From assembly GCA_037044905.1 (NCBI GenBank), contig JBAOKB010000115.1, forward strand, positions 22,059 to 86,058: a stretch of 64,000 bases of DNA, read 5' to 3'. Within the stretch, counting starts at the first letter, position 1. Each line of letters opens with the position of its first letter. Under the pieces are notes generated by a model. It did not search any database and was not told the DNA's origin. It saw only the letters and a list, made by a program, of their open reading frames with translations. The stretch is from Hortaea werneckii. Taxonomy: Eukaryota > Ascomycota > Dothideomycetes > Mycosphaerellales > Teratosphaeriaceae. A program made the translations under genes and the position numbers. Shown here piece after piece: positions 34,219 through 45,261 of this stretch.

Positions 34219-35165
34219 GGCATCTAAGGAAGAAGGATCTATTCCGTTTTGAGCGCTGTTGGGAATGGTGTTGCCTATCTTGCGAGAGCTTGAACAACTT
34301 GGAATCGTCAATGTGAGTTCAATCGGACTGTCGGTCCCACGCCTTCTCAAGTTGAATAATATATCTCTCTCTATTTGCTCGGCTCCTGGTAGTGGTCCTG
34401 TTTTGGATGACCTTGGACACGACCGGCCAAGAATCACTTAGCTCAGCTTGAATCGAATGTAACGTACTTCCTAGGCAGCTTGTCGTGGCCTCTCCGACAA
34501 TATAATCTGTACCCCGTCACAACTTCAAGGTTTTTCTCCATTCGAGACGTGTAGCATGTGTGTGTCGAGATGACAGCTAGGACGAGGAGGGGCTGCGACT
34601 GGGATGACCAGGATGTGCTGCACTGCACGTCCATTAGCCGAGCATCTTGCCGCTCACCGGTTAGAGCTTCTTCGAGAGCTTGCAACGGAGCTCGACTTTA
34701 GAAGATATTTGCATTGGTTAGTAGATTCTGGAGAAATTGTCTTCTTGTAGAAAAGGGGAGGGGAAAGAACAAGTGTGTATTGTCTAAAGATCTTGATCAA
34801 TATACAACCGCCATCCTGTCATAGTGATCTTCTGCACAGCTCTATAGTAAACTTTGATGCCTTTCCAGGTAATCTGCTCCTGGATTAGAACAGCACCCTG
34901 AGCGCAAGCGAATCAAAGTCAAAGAGATAAGCCAGCGTCACCTTCTCTCAGCCACAGAGTGAATATGAGGCGGTGGCCAATCTAATGCGAGAATGTCTTA
35001 GGGAATCTTGTTGGAGAATTGTGCTACTTCCACCCGTTTCAAATACATTCACGACGGTTGCGACGACGTCCAGTATCGCAAAAATTCAGATAGAGCAAGA
35101 CGTCCAGATAGACAAGCGTCAATGACTGTCTCCACAGTACTGCAATCGGACTTTCGGCCTCCTTC
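34219..35165. other. Intergenic region in the HET/DUF7580 island
   Basis: About 950 bp. The open frame of the HET gene reaches 34437 without an ATG. Short frames near 35008-35160 could be eroded upstream exons of the DUF7580 relic (a fragment IAKIQIEQDVQIDKRQ at about 35075-35125), but this is weak. Confidence 0.35.
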
Positions 35166-35720
35166 TAGCGGACGCTGCGCTATGGGTCGGCACTCAAACT
35201 CGCTGTTACGCAGCTCAGGTTGCATCCCTCGCCATGGATGACCAAAGCCTGGTCGTTGGACAGAGTTCCGCTCAGCCATGGAAACTAACCAGCGGGTATG
35301 GTGGACCTTGAGACGCTACATGTGACTGCGAGCATCGACAACCTGACTCCAACATCCGATGGGCGCTCACCGAGAGACGAGACCTTCTGGAGTCTCGGAG
35401 TAGTGCTTCTAGAGCTCTGCTTCGGCAAGCGCCTTGAAGCTTACGATCTCTGGAACACTTCCTTTGCAAGGAATCCACTAGATCCCTTTCAAAGGCTTGT
35501 CATCGCTCAAGAGTGGGCGAGAGATGTAGAGCTAGAAGCGGATGGAGACTATGCTGAGGCAGTGCAGTGGTGCTTGCAACGGGCGCCGATTGATGCCTCT
35601 CGCAACGAGTGGCGGAAGGAATTCGTGCAGTCTGTCATACAGCCATTGGAGAGATGTTGCAAGAGTATGGCGCCGAGGAAGGCTGTGTTCTTGCCTGATT
35701 TCTGCGCTCCTGCAGTGTAA
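35166..35720 (+). pseudogene. DUF7580-type gene relic (C-terminal part)
   Basis: C-terminal part of a fungal DUF7580 protein, a family of unknown role often near incompatibility-type genes. Residues RTLRYGSALKLAVTQLRLHP and SPWMTKAWSLDRV match the family's LALTLASS-LQLHSTPWLS region. In the same frame follow FWSLGVVLLELCFGKRLEAY, PFQRLVIAQEWARDVELEAD and DYAEAVQWCLQ, then a WRKEFVQSVIQPLERCCKSM end. Between the blocks is an in-frame TAA at 35286-35288, and the usual IYFLR region is missing. The TAG at 35166-35168 could instead be the end of an intron (pyrimidine tract then CTTCTAG). A separate short ATG-started frame (35298-35720, 140 residues) remains. No N-terminal half was found. Most likely a pseudogene. 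Confidence 0.6.
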
Positions 35721-36599
35721 TTATATTGTAACATGCCAAACGAGGCCAACTCGAAATGGTCCGTAGCTTCAGAGCGATCCAAATAAAATACTCCACTTTC
35801 ATATTCGCGGTCTTTGGTTGTCGCTGCAACGGCTGCGTCACTATCATACCATCCCACTCTCCGCCCACATGGACCGCGTAGAGCCGCCCACTTATACCGA
35901 CGACCGAAGCCCTACCGCAGTTTACCAACAGGCAGCAAAGCCCAATGACAGTGCCCGACCTCTCATTAATGTAGGCCATCTATCTGCCAAGTCGATGAGT
36001 TTCCGCAATTTGGCGAGGTTAATGTAGAGTGAAAGTAAAAGTAAAAAGGCACTGAGCGCGGAAAGCGCGTGCACCATTGGCGGCTGTAGTTTCTTCCCCA
36101 TTTTGGGTGCGGAATCGCGCCACGGCAAGTTCCCCGCAGTGAAGGTGAAGTGGTTCGGCAAGCACGCCGGGGTGTTGGTACAGGACGCGGCTGCATTATT
36201 TGAAGAGGGCACCTTGTCCACTACGGAACCGGTCGCCACTATTATTTCCCCTTTTCTCCTGAGCAAGATCATACGACAGTATTACACCTGCAGCACGAAT
36301 TGTCGCCCTTGACCCGTTTCTAGCCCTTTCACACCACTTGAACTCAACATCGGCCCCCTCCGACAGCCGCTGATTGGTCAATCCCACCCAGCGCTTGCTT
36401 TAATATTGCAGTGAGTGAACAGGAAAGTGGAAACAAACTGCATTTGACTTTGTACTGAGACAGCAAACAACAGTCAAAGAACTAAGGAATCGCTTCAAAC
36501 GTCCATCAGGCACCACACTATATTAATCCGAGGGCTTCACACCTCTTCGTTCCCAATCCACCAACAGCCTCAAGTTACGACCTACCAAGATAGAACAGC
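35721..36599. other. Gene-poor region with a possible tiny membrane ORF
   Basis: 879 bp. The only item of note is a minus-strand 59-residue frame (36101 to 35922) with one hydrophobic helix (MVHALSALSAFLLLLSLYIN). It has no family match I know and may be chance or a fragment. Confidence 0.35.
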
Positions 36600-36797
36600 A
36601 TGAATTCTCCTACGCGCCAGCTCCTCGTGCAAACAGCAAGGCAATACTCAAGCCGCACAGCTGGGCCGACTCGGAGAGAAAAGCTCGGTGCTGCAGCTAT
36701 CATGGGATACTGTTGCATCGCCTTCAGCACACCATTCGCAGGCGCCGCCGTCGTAAGCAGGAAAGCACAGAAAGATCAACGATATCAGAAGATGTAG
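36600..36797 (+). CDS. Small mitochondrial-type single-pass membrane protein, 65 residues
   Basis: A 65-residue frame with a basic, Ser/Thr/Gln-rich presequence-like start (NSPTRQLLVQTARQYSSRTA). One hydrophobic helix follows (AAAIMGYCCIAFSTPFAGAA), then a short charged tail. It is preceded by a C/T-rich leader. The helix context AF-x-TPF followed by a basic tail recalls the small cytochrome c oxidase subunit COX8/COX7c, whose helix has a similar AFATPF motif. The upstream N-x-PF element of that family is missing, so the assignment is only suggestive. The stop overlaps a GTAGGT that could be a splice donor, so the C-terminus may differ. Confidence 0.5.
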   Translation: MNSPTRQLLVQTARQYSSRTAGPTRREKLGAAAIMGYCCIAFSTPFAGAAVVSRKAQKDQRYQKM

Positions 36798-37171
36798 GTT
36801 GAAGAACCTAAACTCAAGTTTCATACCGCATGGTCGTCATGTGCAAGCGCTGATTAGGATCAGGCGTGCGCTCAGCTTTCGTGACTGCCTTCCTGGATCA
36901 CGACTGGAAGACTACGCTGGTGCTCTTCGATCTTGATGGATCGGTCGCGCAGTGCCACGGATTGTGAGGAGCACTCGGGTTGTTACGAATTAACGTCGGC
37001 GTTTGGGAGTAATTCACAAGGGATCATTGGGAAAGGAGGAATAAGACGGAGTCGGTCAACCTTTCAACGACCGTCATATCGGTACACTTGCAATTCAGAC
37101 CAAGACAATATATCCTTGATCGGGCGCTGAGACCGAAAGTCAATTTCGCCTCATAGACACCCACTTCTCTT
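36798..37171. other. Convergent 3' region
   Basis: 374 bp between the 65-residue gene and the DUF4748 gene. Nothing recognised. Confidence 0.4.
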
Positions 37172-37609
37172 TCATATTGAACTGAACCTATCTCCTTTGC
37201 GACTTCTAAACGGTTCTGCCGCTTCGTATTTCCCTTTGGTCGCCGCCTCTTCCTGGGCATGTGTTACTGGTGCCGGATCGGCCTCTGCCGCTTGTCTGCT
37301 TGGGCTAGGATTGTCGTCCCCTCCAGTAGCTGCAGCCTGTCGTTTCAGTGTGCTGGGGCCAGAAGGTGTCGCTGAGGATCTGTTCTCGAAGGCGGCCTGC
37401 ACCCGCATGCGTTCTCTTTGTTGGCGTCTCCTCTCGGCGTCTTCGGCTCGTGCTTCTCTGTCGGCGTTGATGCTGCGTTTTGCGAAGTAGTAAGAACCGC
37501 CGCCGGCGACGATGAGGACGGCCCAGCCGTAGCCTACTGATCTGATCTGCGACGGCTGTCAGCTGAAGTGGTCTGTTGGACTTCCTGGGCGAAGACGTAC
37601 AGTATTCAT
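37172..37609 (-). CDS. DUF4748-type small membrane protein
   Basis: Small fungal protein of the DUF4748 type; function unknown, probably mitochondrial or membrane-bound. Exon 1 is only 9 nt (37601-37609, Met-Asn-Thr), followed by a 54-bp intron and exon 2 at 37172-37546, giving 127 residues. After the junction the protein reads IRSVGYGWAVLIVAGGGSYY then FAKRSINADREARAEDAERR: one membrane helix with a Gly-rich end, then a charged helix. The C-terminus is disordered and Ala/Pro/Ser-rich. The tiny first exon explains why an ATG within exon 2 (37408) gives a falsely short product. Divergent from SSL2. Confidence 0.68.
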
Positions 37610-37974
37610 GCTTGCACGTTGCAAATGTGAACCGACTTGCTCTTAGAGATTTCAAATGGTTGATGGACTCGTCTGATGAGCTACTTCCGAGTCTGTACTC
37701 CCGCCAAATCCAATGTTACAGCGATGTAGAAAAGTAGTGTCTATGGTCGTTGCGACGAACAGCAAGATGGTTCGGTGATGAGCACGGACCTCCCGTGGTC
37801 GGCATTCACATGCGCCACGCGACGGCGGCGAGCTCCGACTGGGGTGACATCGATGTCAGCATCCCCGGAGGATCAGCGGGCACAAAGGCATCATCTTGGC
37901 TGATCTTGATCAAGACAACATCTTGCAGCGATCACCTTCCGGAGTTCATCAACACCCAGAGGAGGCTTTCGAGT
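37610..37974. promoter_or_regulatory. Divergent DUF4748/SSL2 promoter region
   Basis: 365 bp between divergent starts. The SSL2 frame is open upstream to 37750 without a convincing start; this part is taken as leader. Confidence 0.45.
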
Positions 37975-40569
37975 ATGGCACCGAAGAGAAAGGCGCCCGC
38001 CAGCAGCGGACGTGCTTCTAAGCGAGTAGCCTCTGGCATCAGCACGCCCGTCTCGGGGAGCGACGAGGAGTATCTCAGCGCGAGTGAAGCCGAAGAGTCG
38101 AGCGGTCGAGAAGGGACACCCGCGTCAGCACCAAAGCGGAAGTATGAGAAGCATAAGTACGACGAAGTAGTCAAGAAATATCAGCCAGCGACGTATGCAA
38201 CAACCAAGCAAGTCGAAGGCGACGGCGATGCCGCCAGCCGTCTTTTCAATCCCAAGCACAACTTCTTCAACGAACCTCTCAAATCAGACCATCGACTCAG
38301 ACCGCTGTGGATAGACCGATACAATGGTAGAGTGGTACTCGAGACTTTCTCGCCGAGCTTCAAGCAAGCGCAGAACTTCCTCATCAACATCGCGGAGCCT
38401 CAGAGCCGGACGACCAACATGCATGAGTACACCATCAGCCCGCACAGCTTATTTGCTGCTGTATCGGTAGGCTTGACAGAGCAGGATATCGTGAGGCAAT
38501 TAGAGCTGTTTAGCAAGACGAAGGTACCGGATAACATTGTCGAATTCGTTCACGAAGTCACCCAGTCGTTTGGGAAAGTACGACTAGTTCTGAAGCACAA
38601 CAGATATTTCATCGAGAGCAACGATGCGTCAGTGCTGCAGATGTTACTTCGAGACCCAGTCATTAGTCCTTGCAGAGTGGAGGAATCGGCGGATTTGACA
38701 ACGGAGAAGGCATCGAAGATGGGAGGTCTCATCATCCCTGGCACAAAAGATGCGACACAAAACAAAGAGGCAGCGGCGCAAATGGAACAACAGAAACGGC
38801 AGAACCAGGACGAGGAGGACTCTGACGACGAGTTTGGAGGCAGGGATGCGGAGAAAGATATGACCGAGTTCCTGCGAGAGGAGGAGGATGACGATGAGCT
38901 GGATCAAGTACATTCGTTCGAGATTGACGGCGGCAAGATTCAAGTCGTACAGGAACACTGCAACGTGAAGCTTAACCTGCCGCTCACTGAAGAGTATGAT
39001 TTCCGCGCAGACGAGCAGAACGCTACACTGGACATCGACCTTCGACCAAGCACACAGATCCGTTACTACCAGGAGCATGCTCTCAGTAAAATGTTCGGCA
39101 ACGGACGTGCGCGTAGTGGCATTATCGTATTGCCATGCGGCGCAGGGAAGACTCTGGTTGGCATCACAGCGGCTTGCACGGAGAAAAAGAGCGTCATCGT
39201 GCTCTGCACATCGGCGACTTCTGCAGGTCAATGGCGGTCTGAGTTCATCAAGTGGTCAAACATCAACCCGGACGATGTTGTGATTTTCACATCAACAGAG
39301 AAAGGTCGCATTCCGAATCGCGCCTGTATCATCGTCTGCACATACAGTATGGTCACGCAGAACAGCCGCCGCGCTCACGATAGCAAGCAGACCATGGAAG
39401 CCATCACAGGTCGCGAATGGGGGCTCATGGTTCTGGACGAGGTCCACGTCGTGCCAGCTGAGATGTTCAGACGGGTGACAGAACGTATCAAGACGCATTC
39501 GAAGCTGGGGCTGACCGCGACACTTTTACGTGAAGACGACAAAATCAAAGATCTTAATTTCTTGATCGGACCGAAGCTTTACGAGGCAAATTGGCTCCAG
39601 CTCAGCGAGGAAGGCCACATCGCTCGTGTCCAATGTGCTGAAGTGTGGTGCCCGATGACCACTGAGTTTTACAGCGAATACTTGCAATCCAGGAACACGA
39701 ACAAGCGCTCCCTCCTCTCCACGATGAACCCGCGCAAGTTCCAGGCTTGTCAATTCCTAATCGACTTCCACGAGCGAAGAGGCGACAAGATCATCGTTTT
39801 CTCCGACAACGTCTACGCTTTGAAGCAGTACGCCGAAGGTCTAAAGAAGCCTTACATCTTCGGCGACACCGGGCAGCGTGAGCGAGACAACGTCCTACAG
39901 AACTTCCAGTTCAACCCGGCAGTGTCAACCGTCTTCCTGTCCAAGATCGGCGACACCTCACTAGACCTCCCCGAAGCCACCTGCCTCATCCAAATCTCCT
40001 CGCACTACGGCTCCCGACGGCAAGAAGCGCAACGACTAGGTCGGATCCTCCGAGCAAAACGCCGCAACGACGAAGGATTCAACGCTTTCTTCTACTCCCT
40101 CGTCTCCAAGGACACAAACGAAATGTACTACTCCTCCAAACGCCAAGCCTTCCTCGTCGACCAGGGGTACGCGTTCAAAGTGATCACGCACCTGAACGGC
40201 ATCGACCGGATGCCGGATCTGCGCTTCTCGACGCAAGAGGAGCGCATGACGCTGCTGACGGACGTGCTGCTGCAGTCGGAGACGGCCGGCGAGCAGGAAA
40301 GCATCGTCGACGATCTCTTCTCCGACAAAGCCACGTTCCGGAAACAGGGGGGCGCGGGGGGGAAGAAAGGCGGGAATGGCGTCAAGCGGCAGGCGGGTAC
40401 GCTGTCCTCCCTCGCTGGTGGCGAGGATATGGCGTACTTGGAGTATGCGAAGGGTAGTAGGAGTAATAAGGAGTTGGCGAAGCCGAAGAATGCGTTCTTC
40501 CGGAAGGAAGAGCGGGATAAGGAGAGGAGGCGGAAGGCGGCGCAGGATATGCGGGCGGAAGTCTCATAG
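37975..40569 (+). CDS. SSL2: TFIIH helicase/translocase subunit XPB (Ssl2/Rad25)
   Basis: 3'-5' SF2 DNA translocase of TFIIH, needed for promoter opening and nucleotide-excision repair. Single exon, 864 residues from the ATG at 37975, which begins MAPKRKAPASSGRASKRV, a nuclear-targeting basic stretch. The damage-recognition domain is in the first half (HNFFNEPLKSDHRLRPLWID). Helicase motif I LPCGAGKTLVG is near residue 388, the DEVH box (VLDEVHVVPAEMFRR) near 488 and motif III LGLTATLLREDDKI near 510. The C-terminal lobe has motif VI-like SSHYGSRRQEAQRLGRILRA. The C-terminus is Lys-rich. All motifs intact. Convergent with the CAF-1 gene. Confidence 0.97.
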   Translation: MAPKRKAPASSGRASKRVASGISTPVSGSDEEYLSASEAEESSGREGTPASAPKRKYEKHKYDEVVKKYQPATYATTKQVEGDGDAASRLFNPKHNFFNEPLKSDHRLRPLWIDRYNGRVVLETFSPSFKQAQNFLINIAEPQSRTTNMHEYTISPHSLFAAVSVGLTEQDIVRQLELFSKTKVPDNIVEFVHEVTQSFGKVRLVLKHNRYFIESNDASVLQMLLRDPVISPCRVEESADLTTEKASKMGGLIIPGTKDATQNKEAAAQMEQQKRQNQDEEDSDDEFGGRDAEKDMTEFLREEEDDDELDQVHSFEIDGGKIQVVQEHCNVKLNLPLTEEYDFRADEQNATLDIDLRPSTQIRYYQEHALSKMFGNGRARSGIIVLPCGAGKTLVGITAACTEKKSVIVLCTSATSAGQWRSEFIKWSNINPDDVVIFTSTEKGRIPNRACIIVCTYSMVTQNSRRAHDSKQTMEAITGREWGLMVLDEVHVVPAEMFRRVTERIKTHSKLGLTATLLREDDKIKDLNFLIGPKLYEANWLQLSEEGHIARVQCAEVWCPMTTEFYSEYLQSRNTNKRSLLSTMNPRKFQACQFLIDFHERRGDKIIVFSDNVYALKQYAEGLKKPYIFGDTGQRERDNVLQNFQFNPAVSTVFLSKIGDTSLDLPEATCLIQISSHYGSRRQEAQRLGRILRAKRRNDEGFNAFFYSLVSKDTNEMYYSSKRQAFLVDQGYAFKVITHLNGIDRMPDLRFSTQEERMTLLTDVLLQSETAGEQESIVDDLFSDKATFRKQGGAGGKKGGNGVKRQAGTLSSLAGGEDMAYLEYAKGSRSNKELAKPKNAFFRKEERDKERRRKAAQDMRAEVS

Positions 40570-40871
40570 AATGTTGCGAAGAAATATGTGTACGATATGA
40601 AAAGGGGAGTGTGTAAGGTATGCAGTCATGATATTCTAGCTAGAAAAGGGCGAAGGGTGGACCTAGCACGTTATAGACCATGATTGCAGCTCTTGCGTTC
40701 TATGGAAGACGTACATCTGACTGTCTTTTGTAAGAAATGATCTTCTCAAGTACACCCTTGCGCTCTCAGAAGTTCGAAAACGCAAGCGGGACTTTTTAAA
40801 GATGCCGATGTAGCAGGTACTCATCAGACGCATCAGAATGTTTGCACAGCGTCGCGCGTTTCGTTGTCCGT
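40570..40871. other. Convergent SSL2/CAF-1 3' region
   Basis: 302 bp between the two stops, presumably both 3' UTRs and terminators. No feature recognised. Confidence 0.45.
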
Positions 40872-42939
40872 TCAGGAAGCACTAACGAAGACCCATTTCT
40901 TCTCTGCCTTCTTGCTGCCGACTTGCGCAAACTGCGAGCTCAGGGCCTCTTTAATCGTTTCCATGGTCATTTTCGGGAACCTGTTGACAATTAGCTCCGA
41001 ACAACGTCTGCGTTGTACGATCGAAAACAACATACCTAGTTTTCAGGCCCTTGCAGAGCTCGACTTTGCCCAGCGGGCTACCGACCACAGCTTCCTTGAA
41101 TTCGTCCAGATCCTCCTTGTTGAGCGTTTTCGGCTGCGGTTTAGGTCCACGCTTGTTACCTTGTGTGGCGGAAGAGCTGGTAATCGGTCCCTTCTCGCCC
41201 TCTGCAGCGCCAATGAGTAATGTTTGTGATGGAGAGCCATTGCTGTGGCGTTCTTGGAGCGGGGGTCTGACTGGTGCGAGGGTTCCTTGAGTTGTCAAAG
41301 GCGTTTCACCGAGCGGCACTGGTGGCGCGGCCATGTCACCCGCCCAGTATTCTGTGGAGAAAGGATCGATGGTGCAGCCTGAGAAGTTGGGCAGAAGGCA
41401 CCCTATTCTCATGTCTTGCATTTCCTTGGGTGCGCCCAAAATCTCGCCTCCGTCACCTATGCTCTGCACAGCCACAGCCTTTTCGTTTTCCCAACAGAGA
41501 CCCGTACTTGTGGGCTGCAAGTCACCGGTAATGAGCTTGCGTTTGTTCTTCAGTGAATCCTCAGAATCGTCTAGGAACGCGTCCATCTCATCTTCGTCTC
41601 CGAGAGACTCAGCGTCATCTTCGTCGTCACCGCAGATATCCTCGCCCTCCTCGGGCTCTTCCCACTCTGCTTCTGAATCGTAATCATAGTCTGTGTCTGT
41701 GCGTGTGCGACTGAAGGGATTGATCATCATGCGTCTGGTGGATCGAGGTGATCGTATTTTCGTGTATGTTCCAAAGTAAGGAGGTCGCACATCCGTGCTG
41801 AAATGTAGATATCGTCGTGATACGTCCTGCAATGCCAAAAGAGGAGCACGCGCTGTGGAGTTGTCGTGAGTGAGATCGATAGGTGATGATGAGGTGCCTT
41901 GAATGTGATCCACCAGAGTGCGAATGTTATACTGACGAGTGCCGCGCCCAGCTGCACCATCCGATTTGAACATGTGATCAACAACAGCACTTGGTTCAAT
42001 GAGACCCAAGTCGACTTTCTCGCGAAACGACGGGTCTTTCAGTTCGTCGTCAAATGCGCCTTGCCAGTAAGCGTAGTCATCAGGATTGGGTATGCTGAAT
42101 GTCTGAGCCATAGTAGAGTGCGTCGGCAATTCGTACGGAAGAAAATGCCGACGGTAATCAGAGACCGTCTTAGTCTTCTCTGGTGTAGGTTTGACCGGAG
42201 TAGACTGTGCACCGTCACCCTGAGTATGAGGTTGCGTACCCTTCGTTGGCGATTGGGAACGCCGAATCTGGTCGGCGATATTGTCAAACGGCTCCAGTGA
42301 AAGTGACTTACGCCTAGTAAAGCTACTTTCACTAGATTCCATAGGTCTCTTGGTCGGCGTGACGGTCGGCTTGGCTCCAAAGAAGGCACCTAGTCGCATC
42401 TGAGAACGTTCTTTCTTGAGCTTCTCCTCCGTCTTCCGCTGCTCTTCCAAGTCCTTCTCACGGCGCTTTGCCTCGCGCTCTTCGGCTTTCCTACGTTTCT
42501 CTTCATCCTTGACACGCTTCTCCTCGTCCTTGCGAGCCTTCTGCTCGGTCTTTTCCTTCTCCTTTGCCTCCTTTTCACGCTGCTTCTCTAGCTTCTCCGA
42601 CGGCGTAAGCTTTCTTCGCTTGGCGGGAGGTTGATTTAGCTTGCTGTTATCGGATTGATTTGTCTCAACAGCTCCCTGCTCTGACGCGATCTCTACACTA
42701 CTCAGGCTGGAAATGCTACTTGCAGCCGGAGAACCCTGTCGCTGGTCTGTCTGGTTCTGGTCCTGATGTTGCGGACTGGAATTGCTGGACTCTTCAGTAT
42801 CCGGAGGAGTCGGCATGGCAAATTGCGATCCCTTGAGATTGAGTGGTTTCTTCCCGGGCGTATCGTTACCGTCTGGTGCACCGCGTTTAAGTGGATTAGG
42901 CGATGTGGGTGCAACTGGTGACGAATCTATTTCCTCCAT
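40872..42939 (-). CDS. RLF2: Chromatin assembly factor 1 large subunit (p150/Cac1)
   Basis: Histone H3-H4 chaperone subunit that deposits nucleosomes behind replication forks with PCNA. Exons 41036-42939 and 40872-40980 flank a 55-bp intron and give 670 residues. The N-terminus is disordered. The KER-type charged helix is around 110-185 (KLEKQREKEAKEKEKTEQKA and on). A PIP-like MRLGAFFGAKP follows. The CAF-1 core block is DYRRHFLPYELPTHSTMAQT. The histone-binding acidic region follows (RPPYFGTYTKIRSPRSTRRM, then a D/E-rich stretch). The second exon restores the winged-helix end: FPKMTMETIKEALSSQFAQV and KKAEKKWVFVSAS. Without splicing the last 36 or so residues are lost. It starts 241 bp from SPO11, divergently. 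Confidence 0.9.
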
Positions 42940-43180
42940 GTCCGTTCACGTTCGAAATGTGAGAATTTAGCAGGTCATGTACGCGCACAGGCAGCAACTT
43001 CGAATAATGCGTGAGGTGGCCGTGATTGTCCCTGCCCTTTCGTGAATTGAGAGAGTGACGCGCTGGAAGGGACGCGATGCGCGAGCCGGAATTTGCCGCT
43101 AGCGCGTCAATTGATAACAGCACTTCATTTCCATCTGTCCTGGTTCTGCACCAACGTCTCAATGATGAGACATTGTCGAG
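42940..43180. promoter_or_regulatory. Divergent CAF-1/SPO11 promoter region
   Basis: Only 241 bp separates the start of a replication-coupled chaperone from that of a meiotic recombination gene. It includes a short GC-rich stretch near 43060-43100. No factor site can be named with confidence. Confidence 0.5.
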
Positions 43181-44693
43181 ATGGATCAGTCCGACTTTGA
43201 TGATCTCTTTGAGACAGATCATGCGGCTTTCAGCTCTTCACAAAGTTCATTGACCAATACTGCAGCCCAGTTGACATTCTGCGAAAGTGACGAAGAGGTT
43301 ACGTCGGATGGAGATAGGCCCTCGTCGGTGCTAATCCCTAGCGATACAGTCCCGGGTGAAAGCGATGAAAGAGATCAGCTATCTGAGAACCTTGGAAAAT
43401 ATGACGCCAACAGAAATGGTCAGAATCTGTCCAAGTCTGCGAACAATGTAGCACCGTCCTGTCTACGCTTTTCGACGGCAGAGGTGTCGCCTGATACGTT
43501 AAAGGCTCCAAGTCAAGGCCAGGGCCATTTCACCGTCATTCAGTGCATTGAGCACCTTTTTCAACAAATACGCGACGCTCTCCATCACGAGGGCGACGAC
43601 ATTGGGCTGACTTTAAAAGTAAGAACTTCAACAGATGACATCAGCCACCACGCGAAGACGAGACGCCTAAGCTTCCCTGGCAGAACGGCGGAGGAGGCAT
43701 GGCGCTTTGGTGAGATCTCAACATCTGCGTCTTCATAATATACTAATACCACTTAGCTGTCGTTGTGCGAGTGCTGGAACTCATACATGAAGCTTTGCGG
43801 ACAGGTATCACAATCTCGAAACGGTACTTCGGTTGATCGCTACTCTCGCGCTGGCCACGCTGACTTGGTACACAAGAGATATTTACTATCGTGACGTAGC
43901 CCTCTTTGGGAAACAGGCAATAGTCGATCGCTATGTGGATGATTTAGCATTCACTTTCAACGTACCCCGGTCAGCTCTCAACGTAGCGGCCGCAGCCAAA
44001 GGCCTTCTGGTCGGCAAAATCAACTTCTGCCGACGTGATGGTTCGAGTGTAGATTGTGGAGCTGACAGAGACGGTTTGCTCATTCCGGACTTGAAGCATA
44101 TCTTGTCCGTGGACATGAAGGCGGTCAAACAGATCATCGTGGTAGAGAAGGAGGCAAGCTTCCGTTCGCTTGCAGGTACAAGCTGCTGGGAGAGAATTTC
44201 GAATGAAACTGTGCTCATTACTGGCAAGGGCTATCCAGATATCGCCACACGGGCTATGCTTCGCTTTCTCAGCACTCCATCTCCGCACAATGGCTTTTCG
44301 TCGCCTCTGGTCTTTGGTCTTGCTGACTATGATCCGGACGGCATTGCAATTCTGGATGTCTACAAGCATGGTTCCGCGGCGATGAGACATGAGAACCTTG
44401 CACTCAAGGTCGAAAAGCTCAGCCGTCTCGGTCTTAATAGCGGGCATATCATTACATCCCGGGACGAGGCACATGCTGATCAATGGCTGCTAATGCTAAC
44501 TGCAAGGGATCGGAGTAAGGCTTGCAAGATACTTGAACGGCGCTCGCAAGATGGCGGGGCGGAGAAGGACACCACTCGGCGAGAGCTGCAAGTCATGCTT
44601 ATGTTGAACATCAAGGCAGAACTGCAGCTGCTAGATGCTGCACCGGGTGGTGTGTCAGCAATACTTGAAAGTGCAATTGAAGTGACGGGATGA
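43181..44693 (+). CDS. SPO11: Meiotic double-strand-break protein SPO11
   Basis: Topoisomerase VI subunit A-like protein that makes meiotic DNA breaks. Exons 43181-43709, 43757-43823 and 43877-44693, with introns of 47 bp (with a TACTAATACC branch sequence) and 53 bp, give 470 residues. The catalytic motif, split by intron 2, is RDIYYRDVALFG with the tandem Tyr 202-203. The Toprim metal site is IVVEKEASFRSL plus FGLADYDPDGIAIL. GKGYPDIATRAMLRFLS is the family's GKG motif. The N-terminal 115 residues are disordered and acidic. All catalytic residues are present, which implies the capacity for a sexual cycle. A read-through frame starting at 43833 would miss the catalytic Tyr context. Confidence 0.95.
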
Positions 44694-45261
44694 AGCAACA
44701 GTATGTGATGGGATTTCTGGCTGGCTCGCCTGTTTTCAATTGCGGCAATGAACCGCTTCCACACTCTACTGTACGAGTCAAGAGAGGGCAAGCCTGATTT
44801 GATGAAGTTGCTATCGGCTTGACGAAACTTAGTGCATCCCGCTTGAAACACAGTGTGCTTCACACATCATGGTCCGTGCGTTATACCAGATTTAGAGATC
44901 TTCACGAGGGTGTACGACAATCCAACCAGTTCATTGCAAGTCTCACTGGCAACGAGAGTAGAACAGAATCCAGCCACCTCTTTCCCGTATCTCTACAAGG
45001 ATGCGTCATGGCCAAGCGAAGTGCATTAACAACCAGTGTCGTACACGTTTTTAAACTTCGAGCCAGGTGCCAAGCGAAACACCCAGTAGGTCCAGAAGGA
45101 GCTAAGGACGGTAGGATGACAAGGAGCAAGGCCTTCGTCCACCTACAATAATGCGCTTATACTCTTCTATCTCGTGGTCTCGTACCTCTCTTCTTGCTCT
45201 TGCATTCGCTCATTACGCTTGAAAGACGTCAGGCTACGTCTTCACAATTACGATCGTTAAC
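44694..45261. other. Intergenic region after SPO11
   Basis: 568 bp with the SPO11 3' end and the promoter of the secreted protein. No gene seen. Confidence 0.45.

Noticed and set aside
43833..43876. SPO11 read as a single exon starting at 43833
   Set aside because: The initial residues are intron sequence; splicing at 43823/43877 gives the conserved R-D-I-Y-Y motif and connects the N-terminal exons.
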